The position numbers were made by a program, and so were the translations under genes. The notes beneath the pieces are model-generated. The model was not told the DNA's origin and made no database searches. It saw only the letters and a program-made list of their open reading frames with translations. Of a stretch of DNA of 8,017 nucleotides, positions 1 to 5,980 are shown one piece after another; within the stretch, counting starts at the first letter, position 1; each line of letters starts with the position of its first letter. The stretch is from BOG-938 sp048498155 (lineage in GTDB: Bacteria > Pseudomonadota > Alphaproteobacteria > Caulobacterales > Caulobacteraceae). The stretch is from contig JBEHYN010000069.1 in the NCBI GenBank assembly GCA_048498155.1, positions 1-8,017 on the forward strand, given 5' to 3'.

Positions 1-80
1 TCGCCACGCGCTACGACAGACGAGCCATCCACTTCCTCGCCTTCATCCACCTCGCCGCCGCCATGCTTTGGATGCGGTGA
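1..80 (+). CDS. IS5-family transposase, C-terminal end (partial)
   Basis: The reading frame is open from the window edge (codons begin at base 3) and encodes 25 residues, ATRYDRRAIHFLAFIHLAAA followed by MLWMR, then TGA. The ATRYD...A..FLAF..LA....W.R pattern is the typical extreme C-terminus of IS5-family DDE transposases, which commonly end in RxxTRYDKxAxxYLAxxxLAxxxxWLR. The catalytic DDE residues lie outside the window, so it is not possible to say whether the element is intact. It is on the strand opposite the buf operon and ends 133 bases from the bufD stop codon. I am fairly sure of the family from this short tail, but not of the subgroup. Confidence 0.7.
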   Translation, partial: ATRYDRRAIHFLAFIHLAAAMLWMR

Positions 81-93
81 ATGTCGATTCAGC
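1..93 (+). mobile_element. Right-hand end of an IS5-family insertion sequence (boundary uncertain)
   Basis: The transposase stop at 78-80 is followed at once by GTCGATTCAGCC (83-94), a plausible terminal inverted repeat. The next bases, CTAG at 94-97, fit the YTAR target duplication used by many IS5-family elements. The left end is outside the window, so neither the inverted repeat nor the duplication can be confirmed. The boundary is an inference. Confidence 0.35.
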
Positions 94-160
94 CTAGAAT
101 CCTCCGCCGAGCGCCGCGATGCCTTTTCAGGCCGCGCCAACAGAGCGCACCTTGTCCTCG

Positions 161-210
161 GCTCGACGCGGCTCCGTCGACAGGAGGCGCGCCGAGCTGC
201 TTTGTGTTTA
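161..210. terminator. Strong stem-loop between the IS end and the buf operon, possible terminator
   Basis: Bases 161-175 and 183-197 form an imperfect palindrome with 13 of 15 positions pairing: GCTCG-a-CGCG-g-CTCC, loop GTCGACA, GGAG-g-CGCG-c-CGAGC. On the plus strand it is followed by a T-rich run (TGCTTTGTGTTTA, 198-210), so it could stop transcription coming out of the IS element. On the minus strand it lies 16 bases past the bufD stop codon but has no T tract, so there it may only protect the 3' end of the buf mRNA. Confidence 0.4.
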
Positions 211-213
211 GTC

Positions 214-678
214 TCAGGCGGATGTTGGACCCAACAGCTTGGGACCGATCAAAGCGTCCAGGGATATTTTTCCCGGCCCGCGCGCCAGCAGGATGAGCAT
301 GAAGGCGACCCACTGAATGTGGGTGGGCCAAGCGCCTGGGTAGATGAACACCTCGATTACCGTGGTCATGCCCAACAGGATGAACACCGCCGCGCGCGTG
401 GCCAGGCCCGCCATGACCAGCACCGCACAGCTGATCTCGATGGTGGTGGCCATATAGGCCGCCGGGTGCGGCGGGATCAGAGGCACATGGTACTCGGTCT
501 CAAACAGAGCCAGGGTCGCGCTCCAGTCCGACAGCTTCTGCGTGCCCGAACTCCAAAACACCGTGCTGGCGGCCGCCCGGGCGATGAGCGCGATCAGCCA
601 GTAAGGAATGGCGTCCAGCAGGGCGACGGCCCGGTTGATGGGCGCCGCCACAGGGGCGGCCAGGGGGCGGCGGGTCAT
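214..678 (-). CDS. bufD: BufD/HvfD-like DoxX-family membrane protein
   Basis: This 154-residue protein has four hydrophobic stretches (roughly residues 24-43, 72-95, 97-116 and 121-138) typical of small DoxX-family inner-membrane proteins. The segment around residues 40-60 (VFWSSGTQKLSDW) resembles the start of DoxX proteins. It is the last gene of the bufABCD operon: its ATG overlaps the bufC stop as ATGA, which suggests translational coupling. DoxX-like genes are regularly found at the end of DUF2282-DUF692-DUF2063 clusters, where the product is called BufD or HvfD. Its biochemical role is not settled. A part in membrane redox chemistry or in handling of the exported peptide is possible. 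The family call is firm and the operon role rests on context. Confidence 0.85.
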   Translation of the reverse strand: MTRRPLAAPVAAPINRAVALLDAIPYWLIALIARAAASTVFWSSGTQKLSDWSATLALFETEYHVPLIPPHPAAYMATTIEISCAVLVMAGLATRAAVFILLGMTTVIEVFIYPGAWPTHIQWVAFMLILLARGPGKISLDALIGPKLLGPTSA

Positions 679-1445
679 GGCTCGGTCTCTCCGGTTGTTT
701 GGGTTTGCAGGCGCGCGAATGGCGCGAAGAACAGGTCGCTTTGAAGTTGCCCCAAAGCTTCGGTTCCGGACTCCAGCATCAGGGCGTCAAGCCCAGCCTC
801 GGCAGAGCCGCCGGCCAGAACAACCTGCACAAAGGCCGCGACGCCAGCCGGCAGTAGCCGCACCGACGCGCCCTGGGCGCTACGCCAAAGAGCGTAGGCA
901 TAGACGCCGGGCGTCAGATCAAGCGAGGCAAGGCCTTCACCACCTTGGTCGCGCGCGTCGCGGATATGATTGGCCGGATAGGTCAGGCGCAGAATGCGCA
1001 GAGAGCCGTCCAGCTTCAGAGTTACCCCGTTGGCTAGATCCACCGCAGTGCTTGAAGCGCCCACGGCCTGGGCGGCGACTTGGTCCACCGCGAGATCAAA
1101 CCGGGCTACGTCGCCCAGATAGGGCAGATCGGCGGCGGGGACGTAGCTTTCCAAGAACTCGGGAAACTCGCTCCCATAGTCTGCCAGCTGCATCGCGCCT
1201 GGGGGATATCGCCGGGTAAAGTGGAAGACCGCCTGCTCGAAAAAGTCCTCGCCAACCAGCCACTCGACGGTCGGATAGGTCAGGCGAACGGCATTGATCA
1301 GGCCACTGATGATCGTATTGCGGTGAATACCCAAGGCCACTTGGGCGCCGACCGCGCCTGGCGCGATTTGCGAGAGGACGCCGTCTGCGCCATCGGTCCA
1401 CAGCGCCTGGGCCATGCGGGTCTGGAGTTGCGCGAGACTAGACAA
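675..1445 (-). CDS. bufC: BufC/HvfC, DUF2063 partner protein of bufferin modification
   Basis: The 256-residue product has the DUF2063 (HvfC/BufC) layout. An N-terminal helical domain (about residues 1-105) carries the family pattern HRNTIISGLINAVRLTYPTV, then EWLVGEDFF and a YPP...L..YG..FPEFL stretch. A second domain (about 110-256) ends the protein. In characterised clusters this protein pairs with the DUF692 enzyme to bind the precursor peptide and support conversion of cysteines to heterocycles, comparable to MbnC with MbnB. The chosen start is TTG at 1443-1445, overlapping the bufB stop by 8 bases, because it gives the family-like N-terminus SSLAQLQTRMAQAL and has AAGGCAGG upstream. The first in-frame ATG (1413-1415) would cut into that helix and has no Shine-Dalgarno sequence. 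The start is probable rather than certain. Confidence 0.85.
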   Translation of the reverse strand: MSSLAQLQTRMAQALWTDGADGVLSQIAPGAVGAQVALGIHRNTIISGLINAVRLTYPTVEWLVGEDFFEQAVFHFTRRYPPGAMQLADYGSEFPEFLESYVPAADLPYLGDVARFDLAVDQVAAQAVGASSTAVDLANGVTLKLDGSLRILRLTYPANHIRDARDQGGEGLASLDLTPGVYAYALWRSAQGASVRLLPAGVAAFVQVVLAGGSAEAGLDALMLESGTEALGQLQSDLFFAPFARLQTQTTGETEP

Positions 1446-2355
1446 GACAGGCCTGCCTTGCGCCGACGCATTCCAGCAGGCGCTGGGCCAGGGCGGCTTC
1501 CTCCTGCAGCACTGCGAAGGGGGGAATGGCAGTATCCCATTCGATGAGGACGGGGCGTGGACCCAGCCGGGCCAAGGCCTGCTCGTATAGGGCCCAGACT
1601 TCGGCGCACACGCGCGAACCATGGTCGTCGATGCGCAATTCGCCGTTGCCCTCCAAGGGGCGCACCGCGTGGCCAGCCAAGTGAATTTCGCCCACCCCAG
1701 CGGCGGGGATCGAGTCCAGATAGCCGCCCAGGATCGCGGCGGGATCCTCGCCGTGATTGCAGGCGCTGACATAGATGTTGTTGATGTCGAGCAGCACGCC
1801 GCAGCCGGTGGCGCGTACAAGCTCGCCCATGAATTCCGCCTCGCTCAAGGCTGACTGGACAAAGCGCAGATAGGTCGACGGATTCTCGATCAGCAATTGG
1901 CGGCCCAGGCGCGCCTGGGCGCGGTCGACATTGGCGCCGACGACCGCCAAGGCTTCCTCTGTATAGGGTAAGGGTAGGAGGTCGGGCAGGCACAGCGGCG
2001 TGTCCCCCACCCTCGCCGAGCTCCAGGACAGGTGATCGGACATCAGGCCGGGCCGGATGCGCCGTTCCAGGCGCGCAAGCCGATCCAGATGCTCAAGGTC
2101 CAGACCGCAGGCTGAGCCCAGCGACAGGCCGACAGCATGCAACGAGATGGGATAGCGTTCGGCGAAAGCCGACAACTCGTCGGCCAAGGCCGGCGCCATG
2201 TAATTTTCGGGATGGACCTCGAACCAGGCCGTATCGGGCTGATCTTCGCGCAGGGTGCGATGGTGAGGCAGGCGCAGACCGATCCCGGCGCGGGCCGGGA
2301 TCGGTTGCGCGCACGCCGCATGGGCCGCCTGGGGGGCTGTGGGGGCCGTAGTCAT
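1438..2355 (-). CDS. bufB: BufB, DUF692/MbnB-like iron enzyme modifying the bufferin precursor
   Basis: The 305-residue protein is a DUF692 (MbnB/TglH-like) TIM-barrel oxygenase. Family landmarks are visible in order: GIGLR (24-28), WFEVHPENY (44-52), LHAVGLSLG with His73, SDHLSW with His108, IENPSTY with Glu157, LLDINNIY with Asp190, EIHLAGH with His225, IDDHG with Asp244/His245, and IEWD with Glu272. These residues are the ones expected to hold the multinuclear iron site, and none is missing. Related enzymes oxidise cysteines of a ribosomal peptide to oxazolone/thioamide or thiooxazole groups; here the substrate should be BufA. The gene starts 29 bases past the bufA stop, with AGGA about 8 bases before the ATG at 2353-2355, and overlaps bufC. 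An open frame extends upstream across bufA in another frame but is not conserved-looking sequence. Confidence 0.93.
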   Translation of the reverse strand: MTTAPTAPQAAHAACAQPIPARAGIGLRLPHHRTLREDQPDTAWFEVHPENYMAPALADELSAFAERYPISLHAVGLSLGSACGLDLEHLDRLARLERRIRPGLMSDHLSWSSARVGDTPLCLPDLLPLPYTEEALAVVGANVDRAQARLGRQLLIENPSTYLRFVQSALSEAEFMGELVRATGCGVLLDINNIYVSACNHGEDPAAILGGYLDSIPAAGVGEIHLAGHAVRPLEGNGELRIDDHGSRVCAEVWALYEQALARLGPRPVLIEWDTAIPPFAVLQEEAALAQRLLECVGARQACLV

Positions 2356-2384
2356 GACAGCGTCCTGGACGTGACCGCCGACGC

Positions 2385-2654
2385 TTACTTCGGCGCCATG
2401 GTGGAGCCGCCCGCGATTTTCGCGCAGGCGCCCTTGGGCAGGAACACGAAGGAGGACCTGTCGCCGCCCATGGTCGACTGACCGGCGCAGGAGTGAACGC
2501 CGGCGGCGCAGTCGTTCTTGCCGGCCTTGGCGACGCCGTAACACTTTTCCGATCCGGCAGGCATGGGCACGGGACCCGCGGAGGCTTCGGCGGCGATGGC
2601 GGCGATGGCCAGGGCGCCCAGGACAGTGGCGGCGGCGGATTTGATGGGGCTCAT
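2385..2654 (-). CDS. bufA: BufA, bufferin precursor peptide (DUF2282)
   Basis: The product is an 89-residue precursor with a signal peptide (residues 1-26: MSPIK, hydrophobic Ala-rich core, ASA before Gly27). The mature part carries four cysteines at 38, 49, 56 and 77 in the family pattern KCYGVAKAGKNDCAAGVHSC ... LPKGAC. DUF2282 peptides with this pattern are bufferins: exported, ribosomally made copper-binding peptides. As I recall, the two central Cys are converted to thiooxazoles and the outer two form a disulfide. BufB and BufC, encoded just downstream, would do the conversion in the cytoplasm before export. The start at 2652-2654 (AGGGAG upstream) is preferred over an upstream in-frame ATG at 2703-2705, because it gives a clean signal peptide. 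The gene is first in the operon, behind a SigF-type promoter. Confidence 0.92.
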   Translation of the reverse strand: MSPIKSAAATVLGALAIAAIAAEASAGPVPMPAGSEKCYGVAKAGKNDCAAGVHSCAGQSTMGGDRSSFVFLPKGACAKIAGGSTMAPK

Positions 2655-2712
2655 GGGTGTCTCCCTTGTGGAACCAGGTGAAGGCGAAGCGGCATCGCCC
2701 CGCATCCTGTTG

Positions 2713-2737
2713 TTCGTTGCGCTTGGGCAAAGGTTAC
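2713..2737 (-). promoter_or_regulatory. SigF-type ECF promoter of the buf operon
   Basis: Read on the minus strand, GTAACC (2737-2732) and CGAA (2716-2713) are separated by 15 bases, about 60 bases before the bufA ATG. This matches the GTAACC/CGAA consensus I recall for Caulobacter SigF targets (reported spacing about 16) and the general ECF AAC -35 motif. It lies between bufA and the divergent sigma factor gene, where autogenous control of the regulon is expected. Confidence 0.7.
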
Positions 2738-2782
2738 AGGATGCTTCCGGCTCGCCGATTTTTTGGGCGAATCAAGGCAGGC

Positions 2783-3358
2783 ATGAGCGGCGGCAAAGAC
2801 CATAGTGGCGCCAGCCAGGACCGGATCTGGTCCGGCTTGATGGCGGCGACGCAGGACGGCGATAAGGTCGCCTATGGCCGCCTGCTCGCCGACATCGCGC
2901 CGTTCGTGCGCGTATTGGTTCGGCGACGGTGCGCCGATTCCGACAAGGCCGAGGACATCGTTCAGGAGGTGCTGCTGACCCTGCACAGGGTGCGCCACAC
3001 CTACGACCCCGCCCGTCCCTTCACGCCCTGGTTGGCCGCCATTGCCGGTCGGCGATCGATCGACGCCCTGCGGCGCCGTGTCAGGCTGGCGGCGCACGAG
3101 GTGAATGACCCATATGCCTATGAAACTTTCGCCGACGCCGCAGCGAACAAGGAATTGGAGGCCGGCGATGCGGCCCAGGCCCTGGCGGGTCTGATCGCCA
3201 CCCTGCCCCCCGGCCATCGCGAAGCGCTCGAGCTGGTGAAACTTAAGGAGCTGTCCTTGTTGGAGGCCTCGCAGATATCGGGCCAATCGGTCGCCGCCCT
3301 CAAGGTTGGGGTGCACCGCGCCATCAAGGCCTTGCGCCTTAGGGCGGGTCGCCCATGA
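2783..3358 (+). CDS. sigF: ECF RNA polymerase sigma factor, SigF type
   Basis: The 191-residue product has only the two conserved parts of an ECF (group 4) sigma factor. Region 2 spans about residues 28-98 (AYGRLL, then DKAEDIVQEVLLTLHRVR, YDPARPFTPWLAAIAGRRSI, DALRRR) and region 4 spans about 127-182 (LPPGHREALELVKLKELSL, then a helix-turn-helix ending VGVHRAIKALRLRAG). The YDP.RPFTPWL..IA.RR.ID signature fits ECFs paired with DUF1109 anti-sigma factors. The following gene is exactly such a partner, overlapping by ATGA. It is divergent from bufABCD, which it should activate under metal stress. The ATG at 2783-2785 is chosen, with AAGGCAGG upstream. The frame stays open back to 2657, but that would run through the buf promoter and add non-sigma sequence. 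Confidence 0.92.
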   Translation: MSGGKDHSGASQDRIWSGLMAATQDGDKVAYGRLLADIAPFVRVLVRRRCADSDKAEDIVQEVLLTLHRVRHTYDPARPFTPWLAAIAGRRSIDALRRRVRLAAHEVNDPYAYETFADAAANKELEAGDAAQALAGLIATLPPGHREALELVKLKELSLLEASQISGQSVAALKVGVHRAIKALRLRAGRP

Positions 3359-4002
3359 GCACGCCCACCGACAAGCTGATCGCCGATCTGGCCGCTGACG
3401 GCAAACCCGTTCGCCGCCTGTCGCCGCCGATGGTCCGCGCAGTTGCTTGGCTGGCGGTGATCGGTGCGGCCTCCCTGGCCTTCGTCCTGCACGGCTCGGA
3501 CCTGGCGAAATTCGCCGTGCGCGCATCCGATCCCCGGATGGCTGTGGAGCTGGCGGCCACCTTAGCCACTGGTCTGGCCGGCGTGATCGCCGCCTTCCAC
3601 CTCAGCATACCGGACCGTTCCCGTGCCTGGGCTTGGTTGCCCGTACCCTTCATCGCCATATGGATTTCACTCAGCGGACTGGGTTGCTTCACCCACTGGG
3701 CCGAGCAGGACGCGCGCGGCTGGGCTCTGGGCCAGAGCAGCCAATGCTTTGTCTTTATTTTGACCGTCGGCGTTCCCTTGGCTGCCCTGCTGACCTGGCG
3801 GCTGCGCCGGTCCACGCCGCTTCAGCCTCACCTGACCGCCGCCTTGGCAGCGGTGGGCGTGGCCGGGCTATCCGCCTTTCTTCTGCAGTTCTTCCACCCC
3901 TTCGACGTGACCCTGCTCGATCTGGGCGCTCATCTGGCGGCGGTGTTGGTGCTCATCGGCGTTATGACCGTAGCCGGACGGACCGCTATTGGCGGCCGAT
4001 AG
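3355..4002 (+). CDS. nrsF: NrsF-like membrane anti-sigma factor (DUF1109)
   Basis: The 215-residue protein has a short cytosolic N-terminus (MSTPTDKLIADLAADGKPVR), which should bind the sigma factor, followed by six predicted membrane helices (about 27-45, 64-82, 92-110, 132-150, 160-178 and 187-207). This is the DUF1109/NrsF plan: in the resting cell it holds the ECF factor at the membrane and releases it on metal stress. It contains two cysteines only, Cys111 and Cys131. Cys131 fits the first conserved Cys of the family (C...I...G.PLAALLTWRLRRSTP), but the usual HCP motif near residue 181 reads FFHP, so the second family Cys appears to be His181. It is translationally coupled to the sigma gene by a 4-base overlap. 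Confidence 0.9.
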   Translation: MSTPTDKLIADLAADGKPVRRLSPPMVRAVAWLAVIGAASLAFVLHGSDLAKFAVRASDPRMAVELAATLATGLAGVIAAFHLSIPDRSRAWAWLPVPFIAIWISLSGLGCFTHWAEQDARGWALGQSSQCFVFILTVGVPLAALLTWRLRRSTPLQPHLTAALAAVGVAGLSAFLLQFFHPFDVTLLDLGAHLAAVLVLIGVMTVAGRTAIGGR

Positions 4003-4014
4003 GCGGATCGAGCC

Positions 4015-4043
4015 TTGACCTGTACGACGGCCGGGCATTTGAT
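4015..4043 (+). promoter_or_regulatory. Possible sigma-70 promoter ahead of the acidic protein gene
   Basis: TTGACC (4015-4020) and TTTGAT (4038-4043) are spaced by 17 bases, 33 bases before the ATG at 4077. This could uncouple the downstream gene from sigF-nrsF. The -10 match is only moderate and the spacing could be chance. Confidence 0.3.
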
Positions 4044-4076
4044 CAGGCCTGTCAGCAGTAACAGGAGCCTCGATCC

Positions 4077-4541
4077 ATGACGGCCCACCCTGGTTTTTCC
4101 GCCCGCACCTGGAAATCGGCTCGCACGTTTGGCGGCCATTGCGCCACACCGGCCGATGTGGAGGGCGCGGACGCCGTATTCGCCTTGGGCGAGACCCTGC
4201 ATGGGCGACCTTTACCGATCGACAAGCCGGCGCCTGTGATCTGGTACGACGAAGACGAGGAGTTCGCCGCCCTGGTGGTGCAGGCCGAAGCCCATGAGAC
4301 CGAGGACGACGTCAAGCTGGAGATGTTGGGACTGTTGCTGCCAAGCGGCGAAACGGTCGTAGCGCACCTGGAGGATGTGGAGTTCGTCGATGAGAGCGAT
4401 CCGGTGTGGCTGGCTCTGCTGGAGGCGGACGGACCGGGCGCGAGCGATGACGAGGACAGCGACGACGGGGCGCAATGGGCCAGCGAGGAAATTGATGAGG
4501 CCTGGGGTGAAAGCCGCTTGAGCGACAAAGACCTCAACTGA
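4077..4541 (+). CDS. Strongly acidic protein of unknown function
   Basis: I do not recognise a family in this 154-residue protein. It has no signal peptide or membrane segment, so it should be cytosolic. About a quarter of its residues are Asp or Glu (19 each), concentrated in DEDEEF near residue 58 and in a C-terminal run around residues 124-144 (SDDEDSDDG, then SEEIDEAWGE). The N-terminal half is less biased and looks folded (TFGGHCATPADVEGADAVFA, then PAPVIWYD). The start is supported by ACAGGAG 9 bases upstream of the ATG. It begins 74 bases after nrsF on the same strand and converges on the DUF4112 gene with only 7 bases between stops. An acidic metal- or protein-binding role is conceivable but unsupported. 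Confidence 0.75.
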   Translation: MTAHPGFSARTWKSARTFGGHCATPADVEGADAVFALGETLHGRPLPIDKPAPVIWYDEDEEFAALVVQAEAHETEDDVKLEMLGLLLPSGETVVAHLEDVEFVDESDPVWLALLEADGPGASDDEDSDDGAQWASEEIDEAWGESRLSDKDLN

Positions 4542-4548
4542 CCGCAGA

Positions 4549-5007
4549 TCAGTCGAGAAACACCACGCGGCGGCGTTCTTCTCCCGAGCGGATTCGCTCC
4601 ATTAGGGCGACGTATTCGGGCGCCTCGGCCGCGTCCTTGCGGTTGCCCTCCACGTAGAGGGTTCGGTCCATGTTCGCCAGTAGCAGGTTGGCCGACCATT
4701 TGTGGGCGGTGAACAGCATGTCGACCAAGCCGCCGGCCGTCGGAATGACGTTGGAAAAGGTGTTTGCGGTGATCAGGGCCGCCACTTGGAACAACACGCC
4801 CGCTGAGGCGCGCACCTTCATGCCGTGGTAGATCAAGAGGGCGCCGGCCCCGACGCTGTAGATTGCGCCGAACCCCGGGATCCAACCCAGCAAGCCGTCA
4901 AGCCCTATGCCGAACGGCCCCAGCCCGACAATTCGGTCCGAGATTTGGCGCAGGCGCTCGATCGACAGCCGGGTGTTGTGCAGATCGACCAGGGTGCGAA
5001 CGTGCAT
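4549..5007 (-). CDS. DUF4112 small membrane protein
   Basis: The 152-residue protein fits the DUF4112 family. A short N-terminal helix (IERLRQISDRIVGL) leads into the family's glycine-rich hydrophobic stretch GIGLDGLLGWIPGFGAIYSV, then a second hydrophobic block (about residues 74-97) with FSNVIPTAGGLVDMLFTAHK, and a charged C-terminus ending RRRVVFLD. The repeated (I/V)P.xG.(I/L) motifs around the two membrane hairpins are characteristic. Its function is unknown in the literature I can recall. GGAG lies 9 bases before the ATG at 5005-5007. It lies 61 bases downstream of the Pro/Ala/Lys-rich gene on the same strand, so the two may be co-transcribed. Confidence 0.85.
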   Translation of the reverse strand: MHVRTLVDLHNTRLSIERLRQISDRIVGLGPFGIGLDGLLGWIPGFGAIYSVGAGALLIYHGMKVRASAGVLFQVAALITANTFSNVIPTAGGLVDMLFTAHKWSANLLLANMDRTLYVEGNRKDAAEAPEYVALMERIRSGEERRRVVFLD

Positions 5008-5068
5008 TCCAGCGCTCCAGCTTCAACCGAAGCGCAGTTTTGCACGGCGGAGTGGGCGATAGATAGGC

Positions 5069-5896
5069 TCAGACCTTGGCAGGGGCCTTCTTAGCCGACT
5101 TGGCCTTGGACGCCTTGGCCACGACGGGTTTTGCGGCGACCGGAGCAGCGGGGGCGGCTTTTGGGGCCTTAGCCTTGGCGGTCTTGGCTTTGGCGATCTT
5201 GGCTTTGGCCACCGTAGGCTTCGGCCCAACCTTTTTGGGCAGCGGTTTGGCAGGCGCGGCGACTGCCACCGGCGCGGGGGCTTCCCACTTGACCACAGGC
5301 TTGACGGCGGGAGCCGCCAACACCGGCGCGGGGGCGACCACCGGCTTGGGCGGTTCAACCGGCATCGCCTTCACGGGCTTGGCTTCGACCGGCTTGATAA
5401 CCGGCCCCTTAAGCTCGGCGGGCGGCGCGGCCTTGGGCGCCGGGGCGGCTTGCAGTGCTGGCGCGGGTTTGGGCGCTTCAGCCTGGGGCGGCTCGACGAT
5501 GACCGGAGCAACCGGTTCGGGCGCCTTGTCGATCACCGGCGCGACCACCGGGGCGACAAAGACGGGCTTCGGGTCCAGCTTAGCCTCAATCTTGGGCTCG
5601 GGCTTGGCTTCAATCACAGGTTCAGGCGTGGGTGCGGCTTTCAGCTCAGGCGCCTTAACCTCCGGCGCCGGCCTGACCAAGCGGAGCTTCACCACGTTCT
5701 CGGCCACAGCTTCCGGCATGGCCAGCTTGGCCCACCGGCTGAAACTCCACGCGGCCAGGCCTGCCCCGGCTGCGCCCATGAACATCAGCCAGAGGGGCGA
5801 GGCCACCCCCATCTGCAGCCGCAAGGCCTGCTCGGCGTTGAACGCCGGCAAGGCCTCCGTACTCTTGGATTTGGGCGCGGGTTCCAACCAGGACAT
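5069..5896 (-). CDS. Membrane-anchored Pro/Ala/Lys-rich protein, possibly PHA-granule related
   Basis: The 275-residue protein has a short N-terminal region (MSWLEPAPKSKS, then ALPAFNAEQALRLQ), one hydrophobic helix (about residues 33-52, SPLWLMFMGAAGAGLAAW), and about 200 residues of Pro/Ala/Val/Glu/Lys repeats. The last 50 residues are a basic AKAK-type tail like those of histone H1 or AlgP. The body resembles the periplasmic spacer of TonB-like proteins, but no TonB C-terminal domain is present. A Lys/Ala/Pro-rich tail also occurs in DNA- and granule-binding proteins such as PhaM, and a PhaR-like palindrome overlaps its promoter, so a polyhydroxyalkanoate-granule role is possible. The ATG at 5894-5896 has GGAG 7 bases upstream. 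The gene is probably real because of its clean start and promoter; the function is unknown. Confidence 0.75.
   Translation of the reverse strand: MSWLEPAPKSKSTEALPAFNAEQALRLQMGVASPLWLMFMGAAGAGLAAWSFSRWAKLAMPEAVAENVVKLRLVRPAPEVKAPELKAAPTPEPVIEAKPEPKIEAKLDPKPVFVAPVVAPVIDKAPEPVAPVIVEPPQAEAPKPAPALQAAPAPKAAPPAELKGPVIKPVEAKPVKAMPVEPPKPVVAPAPVLAAPAVKPVVKWEAPAPVAVAAPAKPLPKKVGPKPTVAKAKIAKAKTAKAKAPKAAPAAPVAAKPVVAKASKAKSAKKAPAKV
5150..5215 (-). repeat. Imperfect tandem repeats encoding the AKAK tail
   Basis: Short units of the form (T/C)TTGGC(T/G) recur through this stretch on the plus strand (for example 5170-5210). On the minus strand they encode repeated Ala-Lys steps such as AKAKIAKAKTAKAKAPKA. They are inside the Pro/Ala/Lys-rich gene and are prone to length change by slippage. 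Confidence 0.6.
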
Positions 5897-5914
5897 CGTG
5901 AGCTCCTGCCGTGA

Positions 5915-5971
5915 TGCATTGCACGGGCTAGATTGTGCAGTGCAACATACACCAATTCGCGCAGGGTGCAA
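5915..5971 (-). promoter_or_regulatory. Promoter with overlapping TGCA palindromes (PhaR-like operator)
   Basis: On the minus strand TTGCAC (5971-5966) and TATGTT (5949-5944) are spaced by 16 bases, a fair sigma-70 promoter for the gene starting at 5896. The palindrome-like TGTTGCACTGCACAA (5947-5933) covers the -10 box, and a second copy, GTGCAATGCA (5924-5915), lies closer to the start codon. TGC/GCA-rich palindromes of this kind are the operators I associate with PhaR-type regulators of PHA genes in Alphaproteobacteria. The assignment to PhaR is inference. Confidence 0.45.
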
Positions 5972-5980
5972 ATCGAACGA

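Noticed and set aside
202..1219. Plus-strand open frames over bufD and bufC
   Set aside because: They are Arg/Gly/Pro-rich shadows with no homology signals, opposite firmly identified genes.
1438..2730. 430-residue open frame joining extra N-terminal sequence to BufB
   Set aside because: The first 125 residues run through bufA in a different frame and are Arg/Gly-rich low-quality sequence. The DUF692 homology begins after the ATG at 2353-2355.
2657..2782. Upstream extension of the sigma factor from an ATG at 2657
   Set aside because: It would overlap the buf promoter and adds residues unlike any sigma N-terminus. The ATG at 2783 gives a normal ECF length.
4052..4885. 277-residue minus-strand open frame across the acidic gene and part of the DUF4112 gene
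   Set aside because: It is Ser/Arg-rich, spans two better-supported genes in other frames and has no recognisable domain.
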